Positions 41,801 through 53,279 of a DNA stretch of 64,000 nucleotides are shown here, piece after piece. The DNA is taken from contig JACDQD010000006.1 of the NCBI GenBank assembly GCA_019843655.1, positions 18,556,246 through 18,620,245 of the forward strand, written 5' to 3'. Position 1 is the first letter of the stretch, and every line of letters begins with the position of its first letter. Below the pieces are notes generated by a model. The model was not told the origin of the DNA, searched no databases, and was given only the letters and a program-made list of their open reading frames with translations. A program made the translations under genes and the position numbers. This DNA comes from Lethocerus indicus. Lineage: Eukaryota; Arthropoda; Insecta; Hemiptera; Belostomatidae.

Positions 41801-43640
41801 GGTAGAAGGGTGAAGAAGAGACAGGTGGGGGGGGGGTCATTATGAAGTAAGGTAATTCCGTCCATTGGGAACCGGGCCATGTGTTGAGGAGGATTAACAC
41901 CGCAAAGGGAGAGATAAACTGGGGTGAAACGTTTTTATTTACGCCAACAACGCCGGAGGTACAACACACTCCTCGAGGTTCTCAACAACTAACCGGCCCG
42001 GGTCCCCCCATATATAAAATTAAATAAAATATAAGCCCATGAAACTGGAATAAAGGTGAAGGATAAATAACTATTACACGGCGGGGAAGGGTGAAAAGGA
42101 ACGCGGGACCTTCACCTTTAACGACCCCCCCTTCACCATTCCCACCACCCTTATTCACGACAATCCTTCCAATATGTAACGCTATACGCGTATATAGTGG
42201 GGCACATGCACATGTTTAACTTCCGCCATTTACAAAATTTTAGCGTGCCAAAGCCAATTACCCAGCCAGTCGGCGGGAATTGAAATTACTGCTAAAATAA
42301 ATAGCTAGAATTTCGTGAATTTTTTCTCACCCACCTCCCACCCAAACACAGACCGGTATCACTTACAGGATCTTATCAAATCGGTAAACCGACGTTACCG
42401 AGTTACGGGCTGAAAAGAAATAAGAACTTTTCAAGCGTGAGACAAAAGCTGTTTTAGATTTATCACGTCCTCACAATCGTTTTAGTTCCCCACCCTCCAT
42501 CCCATCCATCGCCCCTTGTAGACATTAAATCACAAAAAATTCCATCTTCCTCCCCTCCTTCTAAATTACGGCAATTACAGAAGCGACTTACGGGGCGGCC
42601 GGGCCGAGGGTGATACGCGGGTGAGTCCTTGCTTCAGTCTGCATTTACATTTTTGTATTTAATGAGCTAAATGTATAAACATTTCATTTCGTCGACCAGG
42701 TAAAATTAGTATATTTGAGATCGCCCGTTCAGACAGTTAAATATAAACGGATTATTAACGAGTAGTAGTAATGCTCAATTCTTTCAGACTTCAAGAACCG
42801 ACGAGCAGTAGCACCAATTTCTTCCGGGGCTTAAATCATGACCTTCATTAGTGTTTTATGCACCGTAAATCCAACCGCGTTATAGGGTGAATTCGGACAT
42901 ATTTTATAGTTGTCGCTAAATACGGACTAGAATAATATTGTAGCCCAGAAGCCGCTGAAATGTAATTGGGGAATTGGTTAACCGATGGGAAAAAATGTCT
43001 TTTCCCTTTATAAGATGGTAGTTCTTTTCAATCGTGCCGGAGTCCGGACCCCCATTATCTAAAGCCTTCCCCCCGGAGTTCCCCCTTCCACATCCCCTCA
43101 TTAAGATCCATCAACTCATCCATGGCTCCGCGGTAATTTATGGATGACCCCTAAGGGCTTACTGTTTATTGATAAATAAATCAAGGCAAAAGGCAACTAC
43201 GGCCCGGAGTCCCGTCGGTGCCTTCCTACCAACCTTTAAGCAGCTTCTGAATTAGTTAGAGGAGGACTCGGCTATAGAAGGAAGTTAAAATTACTGGTTA
43301 TTTCAACACCGGTGACGAGGGTGACTACATATTTATGGACAAGGGTGGAGGAAGAGGACGCGTGTGGAAGAAAAACGCGCTAATGGTGATGGTAGGATTG
43401 GGGCGGGGGGCAGTTTTTGCCCGCGGAATACGAGACCGACTGACTAATGTGTCTGAGCGACATGTAGTCGGGTCTTCTTAATTAAGAGCACATGTCTCTA
43501 CCCCGTGCGAACTGTGAACTGTGAACGGCAACATATATCTTGGCTTACTTAAGGACTGTCGGCACATCTTTAAATAAGTAACCCCAGGGGAGGGGAGGCA
43601 GGAGGAAGGCGGGGGTGGAGGGGCGCCACCACTCAACCCC
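38850..43640. other. Gene-free stretch
   Basis: Very CpG-rich DNA at 38.9-39.9 kb is followed by AT-rich DNA (39.9-41.7 kb) and a GC-richer part up to the abrupt change at 43.64 kb. G-rich runs lie at 43,400 and 43,586-43,622. If the signal-peptide gene has distant exons, this region would be its first long intron. Confidence 0.5.
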
Positions 43641-44250
43641 ATTAATATTTGATGAGAGGAATGTGCCCTATTGATTTATTGATTGGTTTTTCAACAGTGT
43701 GTGTGAGTGTGTATACCCACTGTCTATAATTGCTGTCAATAATTGCTATTAGTAGCCTTGTTTAGTCTAGTTACTTTCTTTTCTCCTAATGGGGGGACAA
43801 TTTATCTACTCCATACAAACTAAAGTATGAAGTTGTAAAATAATTGAAACAAATAAATTAAATTGAATTAACTATACTTTTTAAAAATAATGACTTTTTT
43901 GTGTATATTATACAAATCTACAATATAGTTCGATTAAAATACTATTATATCAAATTCTCACCTACATAGAGAAATACCATTGTGAAATAAGCTTGAAATA
44001 TGCATGCATTTTTTTAAATGTTACTAATCTATTTTCATAATGTTATAAGTGAAACCAATATATTTCCAATTGAACCAATTATGGACATCAACAATAGTGA
44101 AATAGTTTACAAATATACATTGCAAAAACTTATATTTTAATTATAAAAAATTTTGCTTGTAAAAAAATAATAACTATTATGTTACATTTTTGTTTTATGA
44201 TAACTTCATTTTGTATATATAAAAACAAATCACTAACTTAATGTACTTAC

Positions 44251-44326
44251 CATGTGTGGTGACTAGAAGGGCACTAATAGCAATCATGTGAATCCACACA
44301 CTTCCTTCTTGCCTTCTCTTGGTCAT
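44251..44326 (-). CDS. First coding exon of an unidentified secreted or membrane protein (signal peptide)
   Basis: The minus strand gives 25 codons plus one base. It starts MTKRRQEGSV and continues WIHMIAISALLVTTHG. A basic n-region is followed by a hydrophobic core and small residues, which is the pattern of a signal peptide or signal anchor. The exon ends in ATG|GTAAGTAC, a near-perfect donor, in phase 1. A phase-1 intron directly after a signal peptide is common in extracellular modular proteins. Two acceptor-like sites (tctag and ctgcag) lie just before the start, so a separate 5' non-coding exon is likely. An in-frame TAG sits four codons upstream and limits extension. The exon lies in a CpG-poor block whose composition matches the 53BP1 gene at the right edge. 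I could not find the next exon and do not recognise the family. Confidence 0.55.
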
Positions 44327-44908
44327 TTCTGCAGTCTAGAATATTTGTATAAAATATCAATAAAACACACTGATGGACAAAAGTGACAAAGAAATGTTGT
44401 AAATATATTAGCCCGTGATATGTATTACCTAATTCATTATTCCTTTTAGATGTTACAAAATGACATAATATACTTATTATATATATTAATGAAGTCAAAA
44501 ATATAAAAATTTTAAAAAAAATTTTTTTAATACCATGCATTTTTATTAATCACTCTTTAAGAATAAACTATTTCTTTACTATAATTGAAACACAGAAGTG
44601 ATTTCAGTCCATAATATAATAATATTCCACATTGGGAGAAGTAAGATTGGTGAAAGAGTGGCTCAGGGGGGAGTGGCCCAGTGACAGGAATGCTTTAAGA
44701 CTCTGTACCATCAACTCATTAATATTTATAACAAGATATATGTAATAGGGCCCATGGTACTGTTGGAAAGGTTCTTTACTTTACTGTGTTCGGTGCTATA
44801 TATTACTTGGAAAACATAATTGTATTAAAAAGTGTATATATTTTTTCTATATCTCAACATATAGACACGACATGACAAATACTTTACTACATTATCTGAA
44901 ATATTATT

Positions 44909-44910
<2 letters not shown>

Positions 44911-44949
<39 letters not shown>
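44911..44949. repeat. AT microsatellite
   Basis: This is an AT run of about 39 bases inside the CpG-poor block, 600 bp upstream of the signal-peptide exon. Confidence 0.95.
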
Positions 44950-44955
<6 letters not shown>

Positions 44956-45906
44956 TACAGGCAAAATATATAAATAAAAAATTATCAGAACATAATTTCA
45001 GAAGCAACAAGTAAATAAGGAATTTATGAAATAGTAAAACATTTGTCTACCAAAAAAGTTTAGTAAAATATTTATGAATGGAAAATGAAACACTATTAAT
45101 AGACAAATATCATTTATCTAATGTGATTTTTTCTAGATAATATTTTATAATAAAACAGCTTTTGAATGAAATTCAGGTAATGAGGTGTACTGTTACATAA
45201 CTGATTAATATTATGAATTGGATTCATGCATGTCAAATAAAAGGATAACAAGAAACATGACCTATCCTATCTTAAAGTTGACTCCAAAATTTAGGCATGG
45301 GAATGATAAAACAAAATGTAAATGAAAGGAGGAACAGAATATAAGTTTGAAAAAATATATACTCCTCGTGGGTTGGAGTAACAATATTAATCCTGTAACC
45401 GCCTCATAAAATACACTAATATTTTCTGTGGTATTGGAACTTACAGTGGTGGAATTGTAATTATTTCTTCAAACACGCTTTATATAATTAATAATATATG
45501 GGCAAATAAAATAAAACACGCTGAATTTGTGAAATTTAACTGTTCATTAACTAAGGCTAAGATTTTCAGTGAGGGTTAGAAATATTAAATATTATTAGAA
45601 ATGTACACTTTGATACTGGTTTAAAAAAATTGATCACAGGCATTTCTAAAAATAAATTATCGAATTTCTTACTGCAGTTTAATTATCACAGTTAACTTCA
45701 TCCCAACTGACTGAACTGAAATTTAATGAATTTCAACAAACAACTCCCAAACAGTTAAGTGTAAAACTATAATGACACCCAAGAATAGTTAATTTATACC
45801 ACAAACATGCACATTGAAGAACAGAAATTCATACTGCCAAAAATACAACATACCGATAGAATTATACACAAAAAATAAAACACGATAATTCGTATATTGT
45901 TTACCT

Positions 45907-46010
45907 TTGTTGAGATTATATAATGAGGAACTATATGAAAGTAAGTCTATTCTGGTCACAGCACAGATGAACGGTGAGGAGAACACTTGTTGAAATCATC
46001 ACTTAATCAT
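45907..46010 (-). other. Candidate 5' non-coding exon of the signal-peptide gene
   Basis: A donor-like CAACAAAG|GTAAAC ends a minus-strand segment that abuts the CpG-rich island at 45.98-46.74 kb, about 1.6 kb upstream of the signal-peptide exon. It could be an untranslated first exon starting inside the island, or an internal exon using the acceptor-like ctgtgctgtgaccag at about 45,947. The right boundary is approximate. The evidence is the donor, the spacing and the composition change only. Confidence 0.22.
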
Positions 46011-46735
46011 TTATTTTTATCACCTCAGCAGAATGTCACGACGGCGGATTTACAAACAATGGGCGGCGAGTGGTGTAGCTCAACCACGCCCATAAACACC
46101 GAGCACATGTTCTGGACCCCACTCACGGTCTATGCCCAAACAGTCGTCCCGGATTCGAAACACTCCTCCCTTGAGAACGGCAATTCCTGAAATGTTTCGA
46201 CTGATTGGCGAAAACGATTAAACGGACAAATCCACCGCAAATTGTAACGACATCACGAAAATTTGAGACCCGGGTCCCGCCTAGAGTGGACAAAACTTCG
46301 CGTTTCTTCAAACGGGAACGGAATACCCGGCGGTGAGCGTTCGGTAAGCGTGAGGAATGAAAAGAAGTCGACTGTGCCGTACCCGGAATGTCATGTACCC
46401 ATTTTAAACGGGGGAAGAGAACGGTCCTACTGTCAGAGAGGCATAGCTATCAGATGTGGGAAGGGCCCATTTCGAGGGGAAATAACAGTCGACTCCCAGT
46501 GCGCATGTCAGCCTCCCACTCCCCCCTATTGACTCGTTCTTTGTCCGCTCTAAATCTTCAAATTTTACCTCTCCTAGGTGAAAATAATAATGAAATCGTC
46601 ACCCCGTTGAAATCTTCTATAAATTTAAAATGTATTATTACTAATACTTTTTATGCTTATCCTTATAACGGAGTCGCTGTAACAGGTGAGAAACCTGAAC
46701 CGAGCGCTATCTGTGAGCCGGAGTAAGGAGCACAC
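45985..46735. promoter_or_regulatory. CpG-rich island between two CpG-poor blocks, candidate bidirectional promoter
   Basis: This is about 750 bp of higher-GC, CpG-normal DNA with sharp edges against AT-rich, CpG-poor DNA on both sides. It contains GGGCGG and CACGCCC boxes near 46,062-46,092. Toward the left lies a minus-strand donor followed by the signal-peptide exon. Toward the right it ends in a good plus-strand donor, GTAACAG|GTGAGA, at 46,685. Several overlapping open frames of 60-110 codons occur here on both strands, but none resembles a protein. I read them as chance opens in GC-richer DNA. Confidence 0.4.
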
Positions 46736-46949
46736 CGTAATTACAGTAAAACTTTTATTTTGTTTGTTCTACACTGGCTGTACGATTCTACTCTGTTATT
46801 ATTTATACTAAAATTCGTAAAGGTTTGCAGAGGTCAATTTAAGTGTAGCTGTTAATGTTTAGAAATGATAACTGAATGTTGTTCTGAAATGTAAAACATA
46901 TTTGCAATTGTCCCAGTTCATATTAATCATGATTGTAATAAGGATTCGA

Positions 46950-46950
<1 letters not shown>

Positions 46951-47006
<56 letters not shown>
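46951..47006. repeat. AT microsatellite, 28 units
   Basis: This is an uninterrupted TA run of 56 bases in the CpG-poor block right of the island. Confidence 0.95.
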
Positions 47007-47007
<1 letters not shown>

Positions 47008-47718
47008 TAATGTTGACAAATAAGACTGGAAAAGTTAGTTATCAACATAAATAATCCAACTTTATTGTTGGTTATGTCCTGGGAGGACATATATTAAAAT
47101 ATAATTTTTTTCAGGAATTCAATGTGAATATTGAAATTAATTAAGTAAAATTAGGTTATGGTTTCTAATTTTAGTTTCTATACCATTCTCAGTTTTACAT
47201 GAATTAATTCTTAGTTTGGATGGAATATTCAAATAAACATAATGTTATAAACATGGAAAATACTTAATATTGCATATATAGACTACATGAAAAATGTATA
47301 AACAATATGATAATTCAATATGTCAGATTGGTATAAAATTCTTCTGGAAGGAGACTCTTAATGAATTCAAGTTGTATTGGACAAAAATGCTATACATTAT
47401 GAATAATCTATAAGTCCACTATGATTATTTTAATCATAAACAATGTTCTATATGTATTTATGTGTTAATTTTTGACTAACTTATTATTATATTATTAATC
47501 AATAATAATATATAATATACAATAATATTTTCAATCTATTAATTAATGAAAAGTAAATTATCATAATATAAACTATAACATATAACTAGTTGAACTAAAA
47601 ATATTACTATTATACTTCCATAAATGTAAATATGTTATTCAACTAGTAAAATACATTTTATGTATTGCAACGATATTTAAAAAGTCATCCCTCAGCCCTA
47701 AGCATTTCTATTCTACAG

Positions 47719-47928
47719 TTTCCATTTGTTGAAACATCAATACTCAAACAAAAATGCAGTTGCATATAAAAATTGTTATCAGATGGCGCAAGAGGGAGCA
47801 GACTTTATGTCCCATCAAGTAGTAATTCATTCACATAAACAGTATGTGAACATACTGTGTGTTGGTTCAAATTTAAATTTTTTGTTGTCAAATTGCACTG
47901 TCTTCCGGGACATTTGCAATGCGTTCAG
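47719..47928 (+). CDS. Candidate exon, unknown product
   Basis: A strong acceptor (catttctattctacag) is followed by 210 open bases that end at CAG|GTACAG. The frame enters and leaves in phase 2. A possible start, MAQEGADFMSHQVV, begins at 47,783, so the first part could be 5' UTR. The same frame stays open past the donor to a stop at 48,043, giving an 86-residue product if unspliced. The segment is less AT-biased than its surroundings. I do not recognise the sequence. The upstream donor at 46,685 cannot supply a coding phase 2 because the frame there is closed, so a translation start inside this exon is the simplest model. Confidence 0.28.
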
Positions 47929-48160
47929 GTACAGTGCTCCTGGAATAATTGGACAGAATTATTGTTGGGGGCAATGGCCTCCAGTGTTTATCCTCAAAAC
48001 AACAATTCATGGTCCCAAGGAAATATTTACATTTAATGTTTAACGTTTACTGTCCATATATCATGTAACAATACAATGGCAAGAATTTACTTCAAATATT
48101 TACTACAAATATATACTAGAATTCAAGCTTTTCTGTTATGCTCGTTGAAGACATACCGGT

Positions 48161-48188
48161 CACTACGTAGACCGACGTAGCGACGTAG
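48161..48188 (+). repeat. Short GACGTAG-type repeat at a composition boundary
   Basis: ACTACGTAG, CGACGTAG and CGACGTAG are spaced 8-10 bases apart, exactly where DNA turns from CpG-poor to CpG-normal. Confidence 0.6.
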
Positions 48189-48189
48189 A

Positions 48190-51100
48190 AAGATAAATTT
48201 CTTGTGATCAGTTTGTGGCATAATTAGTTTCGAAAAGTAATTAATACTATTCTCATGTTTGTTGTCGGCATTTAAATAACCGTCCGATTAAGAACATTAG
48301 CAAAAAGGAAAGAGCAGCGGAATGTTGCTGGGTTGCTTGGTTTCGTTTAATAATAGAGGACCAGTATTTATGGTCCGGGTAATAGTAGTCTTGGCGAGTT
48401 GGAAGACGATCTTGCAGGCATTACGCGAAAAACCCAACAACCCCTTTCTCCTCGATAATTGCCGGCTTCTTGAACAAATTTTATTCCCGTAAAACGTAGG
48501 GTTTAATATGAAGAGATAAAATTACAGTGAATGAAAAGAAGTTTGGCGTAAATTCTACACAAATTTCTCTTATTGAATTCGGCGTATTTGGTATGATCTA
48601 ACGGTCACAAAGTTATTTCAACTCTTTGTAGATTTGAAAATTATAAGATTTATCCGGATATTGAATTTTTTTGAGGCTGCAGGGTCATTGAGAAAGTTAT
48701 TAATTAGATGTCAAGCGGATGAGATCACTTCTTGAAAATTCTGCAGAGGCAAACCCGGCGGAAATAACCTCAAAGCCATATATTTCCTTTTAACTGCTAA
48801 TTATTTGTATTAAAGAACGATTTTTTAACTTTATTTCACTATCAATTAAGTTCGCTAGCGATACTATAGATGTTTGATATATATCTATATACTCTTGAGC
48901 AGAAATATCAAAAACCTCTAGAAATTACAATAATTTTCAATTTATTCTAAAGCGCTTTATAACAACTCCCTCTCAGTGAATAACACTATGAAACATCGTT
49001 TCTCTGGGCGGATTTACTGGATGTGAACATTGTAAAACAGTAAACGATGGGCAAACAGTAAAGGCGGTGTTGGATGCAAACATGTCAATAAAACATCAAT
49101 AAAGGCGACATTCGGAGAGCGCCCTAAAAATGATTAAACGGGAGGTGGAATTATGTGCGTGGAGGACGTTTAAATATAAAACGAAGAATAAACTGCCCAT
49201 TTGCGTTCCTTGTCTGCTTATATAATATATTCTATACCAGAAACCTTCACATTCCGAAGGATTAGAAAGGCTTCTGTAATTGCAATTAAGAATGAGGAGG
49301 ACAACTTAAGGCAAATTCCATTCGTTAGACATTGAAATAAATTTAACGTTTAATTTAATTTTACGCCTTATGCGAATAAACCGATTTCCAATTTATTTCT
49401 TTTGGCTCCGTTTTTTTCCCGGCATGAAAACGCCCGAGGCCCGGAAAATAACCAGCTTTAAATTCTACCGCCTTAGGGGATTAATTAGAGGCATAACAGC
49501 AATGTATGGGGGCTATTACTGGCGTCGGCTCTCAACCAACCTAAACATTGGACATTATCAGACAAACAACAATGTATCACACGCCCCTTTTATCGAGACG
49601 GATACAATTTTAAGGCCGTACGGCGATAAGTGGGACCGGTTAAAAGGAGAGGAAATTTGTCAGTCAGAAATATTTAAAAAATATACTTACTTAGGCAAAA
49701 TTATCTACATCCTTATACAGTTTATTGATTATGGATACTGGATAGTATACAGAAATCAATCATGAATGGAACAAGGACATTCAACAACTTTCTTCTAAAT
49801 AAACGTAGAACGCAAACTTTCGACAGTAACAAATGAGTCTTTTGAGGGTAATCGCAGTAAATTTTTTGTTAACAAAAAATCGACATGATACTGTTTACTA
49901 CTACGAAATTTAGTATTAAGTACTAGCGCCGGTCCGTGTCCAGGAATAGGCTGTATTGAGCGAGGCTGTAAAACAAAGGAGGATGGCAGGCCTATATATT
50001 TGATTCAATGTTTTATAAGATATAAATATGTCAGACACCCACTGGACCTGGAAGGTCGGCACGAACCCAGAAACCATATTGCACAATTGACGAGAAAACA
50101 TGTAATTTTCTTCTCTTTTTTAGAATGAAGTGCACATACTATGTGCTTTGAAATTTGAGTCCTCCACTTGGCTTTCACGCACATAATCAGTATTCCGCCT
50201 AGGTAATAGCTCGGTATTTCATAACCCTTAAACATATGAATAACTCGGCTTGTAACGCCATAAACTAGTTTTCAGTTAACATACTGTTAAAACTAGTACA
50301 ATTCTGGAAGGTGTTTTATGACAATCCTCAGTTTAATTTTATGTCTATTTTCAGCCTATAAACCATATACAATGTTGCTATAGTCGTGTCAGTGGGTGAG
50401 ATGTTCCAACAGGAAGTATGACTTCCCAGCAATCCTAACCGACTAGTCATCAAGAGAAAACCAGTGCAACCCAACGGAAGACAAACGAGAGAAAACTGTA
50501 AGAATTATTATTGTAACAAACAACGCAGGCCTCGTCTCTTTGTAAATTTTTGGACGTGTGATTTTCTACACGTGTATTCTATTAATCTACCATCTTGACT
50601 CCCACCCCACTATCTTATAAACGGAATGCTAGAGACGAAAACCGTAGCAAATAGGCGTAACTGTCCATTATAGGGCCAACAAGGAATGATGATAATCTGC
50701 AGCCCTAATCCCTAAATTTATTAAACTAAAATAATTATTAGGATTTGACATATATAACGGAATTTATTTCTGGTATTTCTGGTGTTTCTATGTAGAAATA
50801 AATTCTGCCTATTGATGTTAAAACGGTGAAGTATAATACAACAATAATATTACCTAGATTTGGGTCCGGTAAACTCACTGATCCAGAAAGTTATAAGTGA
50901 TATATTCCACTGCGGTAATTTGGGAAAGAGAGGAGACGACGGAATGAGTTATCTAATCATGTTTACAGCTTTCTTTTGTTGACTCAACACCGGCAAAAAA
51001 GCCATGCCTGGGGAAATACTAGGAAAACGTGCTCAGTTCACATTTCGCTCGAAACTTCACACGAGAACCCAGCCCGGCGGGGGAATAAGAATGACGCAAT

Positions 51101-51340
51101 TGACAATCATTTAAAAAGGAGCGAGCGCTCTATCCGATCTGAGTCACGCATTATCCATAGGGAAATTAATTCAATTTCGACGCTTGGGCGAAAAAGAATA
51201 GAACGAAAAAGGGGTTGAAAAAAGGAGTATATATAAAGCCGATAAAACAGGAATTTCCCCTTATTGTTAATGGCTCAGCGATTAGGTTACTAACAGATAT
51301 CACGTGACAGCAAAACGTGTTGCCTATCGAGCGCGCCTGC
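48190..51340. other. Gene-free stretch
   Basis: CpG-normal DNA. A 131-codon plus-strand frame at 49.37-49.77 kb is AT-biased, has no domain and no flanking splice signals. I regard it as chance. Confidence 0.5.
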
Positions 51341-51350
51341 ATGTGAGAGG

Positions 51351-51579
<229 letters not shown>

Positions 51580-51580
<1 letters not shown>

Positions 51581-52970
51581 GGGGGAGACGGGATCGATAT
51601 ATATAAAAACGTGTGTAAAATAATATCAGAGTACATCTTCGTAACGACTTCGTTACACCACGACTACCACCAGCGCTGTGTAACAGTGAGAAATTAAATG
51701 CGATGGCGACACGAAATTTATCGCCCCCGGTCTATTAGTGATGGTAATGTAGAGTGGATTTTTTGAGCGGTCAAATTAAGAAAGTAAATTATTTCCGTAT
51801 TTTTAATGTTTCTACAGGAGAGAGAGTACTCAATATGCTTTAGTAAATCTGTCAAGAACATGTAGTTGGAACATATTTCTCGTCAACTGGCCTCATTGAA
51901 TTAGGTTAAGAAACAAAATTTCATTTAAAAAGCACAATCATCAGAATTCTACTAAAAATGACATGTTTTGAACGTGAGATATCCTGTTTGCTCTGAAAAT
52001 GTAAATGACGGTTGAATAAATAGGAGTGACGAGGACATATTTCAGGTGTTCGGGGTGAAACGCCAACTTATAATGCCTGATCGTTAGACGCATTTTTATG
52101 ATTCGCATAGCTCGAATTTTTGTCTTTCCGTATTACTACAAATAAAACTGCAGCAGATATGATTATCAGATTCCTTCCAGTTAAAATGTAATAGCACACG
52201 GTACCGTACACTTATAAATTACTGCATTATACGTTTAAATTATTCAGAATCAGTATATTTGAAGGCGGGACGGGGTGAGGCTTTATCCCTTAGGGCGATA
52301 CAGTGGTGGTAGAAGGTGCCTTGTTAAGCGATAACGTTCTCTCAAAGTTCAAGTGGCCGTACCGAGGGTGGGTGGCAGTAACGCAGTCTCTCTCTTTATT
52401 TTTCGCCAGTTTTCAGGGCTTGAGGTGGGCAACAAGTGTAATGGCCTACGCCACCCTTTTTAACCCCCTTCAAACACACCGCCGGTCGAGCAACAGCTGG
52501 TAAAACCTATCCAGTCATGCCATGAACCAACATAAATGTTTAATCGTTCGATTATTTTAATAATTTCCAAACTGATTTGACAGGCTGTCTACTTTCCACC
52601 AAAGAACGATTTTCGATGATCAACAGCGGGCTTCATTGGCGGCCGGCATTCCTAAGTACCTCCTCCTAAGTTGATGTACTCCTCACGTCTTGAGACTGAA
52701 ATTCCATATAAAAGTTTTGCAATATCTGTTTTCTAGGAACCTAGCAGACATTCAATGAAGAGTAAATATGAAAAATAGTGCCAAATATGTCGATATATTT
52801 ATTTTGTATAACCAATTTATTTTGTAATGATGATGTAACAACTCTGTCCTCTGACCTGCTTGTTCCGGTGTAGACCAATTTCAGATTACCTTGACGGCAG
52901 TATCAATCATTTGCTTCTATGAACCTCATTTTACTATAAAACGAACGAATTGCAGTGATATAGAGTAGAT
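51580..52970. other. Gene-free stretch
   Basis: No supported feature beyond short chance frames. Confidence 0.6.
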
Positions 52971-52973
52971 AAA

Positions 52974-53168
52974 TTACACATTACACCGATACCTATATTG
53001 GAAATGTATGATTGGAAACTTCAACATGTCTGTTGTGATTCCGATAAGAGTTGTACATGAAGGAGAAATAGTTCTGTATGAAAATAATTGCATATCGTAG
53101 ATTTCGTGTTCTTCCGTCTCCTCTCGCCGGTTTAATCTTTCGTTAGACCGGTTTCGGCTGCTCGCCAT
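52974..53168 (-). CDS. Candidate N-terminal open frame in a favourable start context
   Basis: On the minus strand gaaaATGGCG opens a 64-codon frame beginning MASSRNRSNERLNRREETEE. The start context is good and matches the AAAATGGCG motif often found at broadly expressed promoters. No convincing donor follows, and the coding stretch runs through one arm of the inverted repeat at 53.1 kb. It may be part of a mobile or structured element rather than a gene. Confidence 0.18.
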   Translation of the reverse strand: MASSRNRSNERLNRREETEEHEIYDMQLFSYRTISPSCTTLIGITTDMLKFPIIHFQYRYRCNV

Positions 53169-53261
53169 TTTCAGTAGCAATATCAGTCACTTTGGCACGT
53201 TGGATGCTTGTGGGGCATCTCGTATGAGAAGAACACGAATACTACGATACGCAATTATTAT
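53081..53261. repeat. Inverted repeat, 34-bp arms, 113-bp spacer
   Basis: The left arm 53,081-53,114 and the reverse complement of the right arm 53,228-53,261 agree at 30 of 34 positions. The shared core is TATCGTAG, then two mismatches, then TTCGTGTTCTTC. The right arm runs into an ATT microsatellite. The spacer is CpG-rich and holds a smaller palindromic part around CCGGT. It could be the remnant of a small inverted-repeat transposon or the stem of a transcribed hairpin. Confidence 0.8.
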
Positions 53262-53273
53262 TATTATTATTAT
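53253..53273 (+). repeat. ATT trinucleotide run
   Basis: There are about seven ATT units at the outer end of the right arm of the inverted repeat. Confidence 0.85.
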
Positions 53274-53279
53274 GTTCTA

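Larger units (their letters stand above)
43680..45980. other. AT-rich CpG-depleted block, likely a methylated transcribed region
   Basis: I count 3 CpG in 44,001-45,000, against 15 in the 120 bases 39,181-39,300. The left edge at about 43,640-43,690 is abrupt: it follows a G-rich segment and a short GT run. The block holds the signal-peptide exon and one AT microsatellite. Confidence 0.5.
46740..48150. other. AT-rich CpG-depleted block to the right of the island
   Basis: There is no CpG at all in 47,041-47,640. The block begins after the plus-strand donor at 46,685 and ends near a short GACGTAG repeat at 48,161. It holds a 56-base AT tract and a candidate exon at 47.72 kb. By composition it should be the body of another transcription unit, but its product is not identified. 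Confidence 0.4.

Noticed and set aside
49370..49765. 131-codon plus-strand frame
   Set aside because: It is AT-driven, rich in Tyr and Ile, has no splice context, and about 20 frames over 100 codons are expected by chance in this window.
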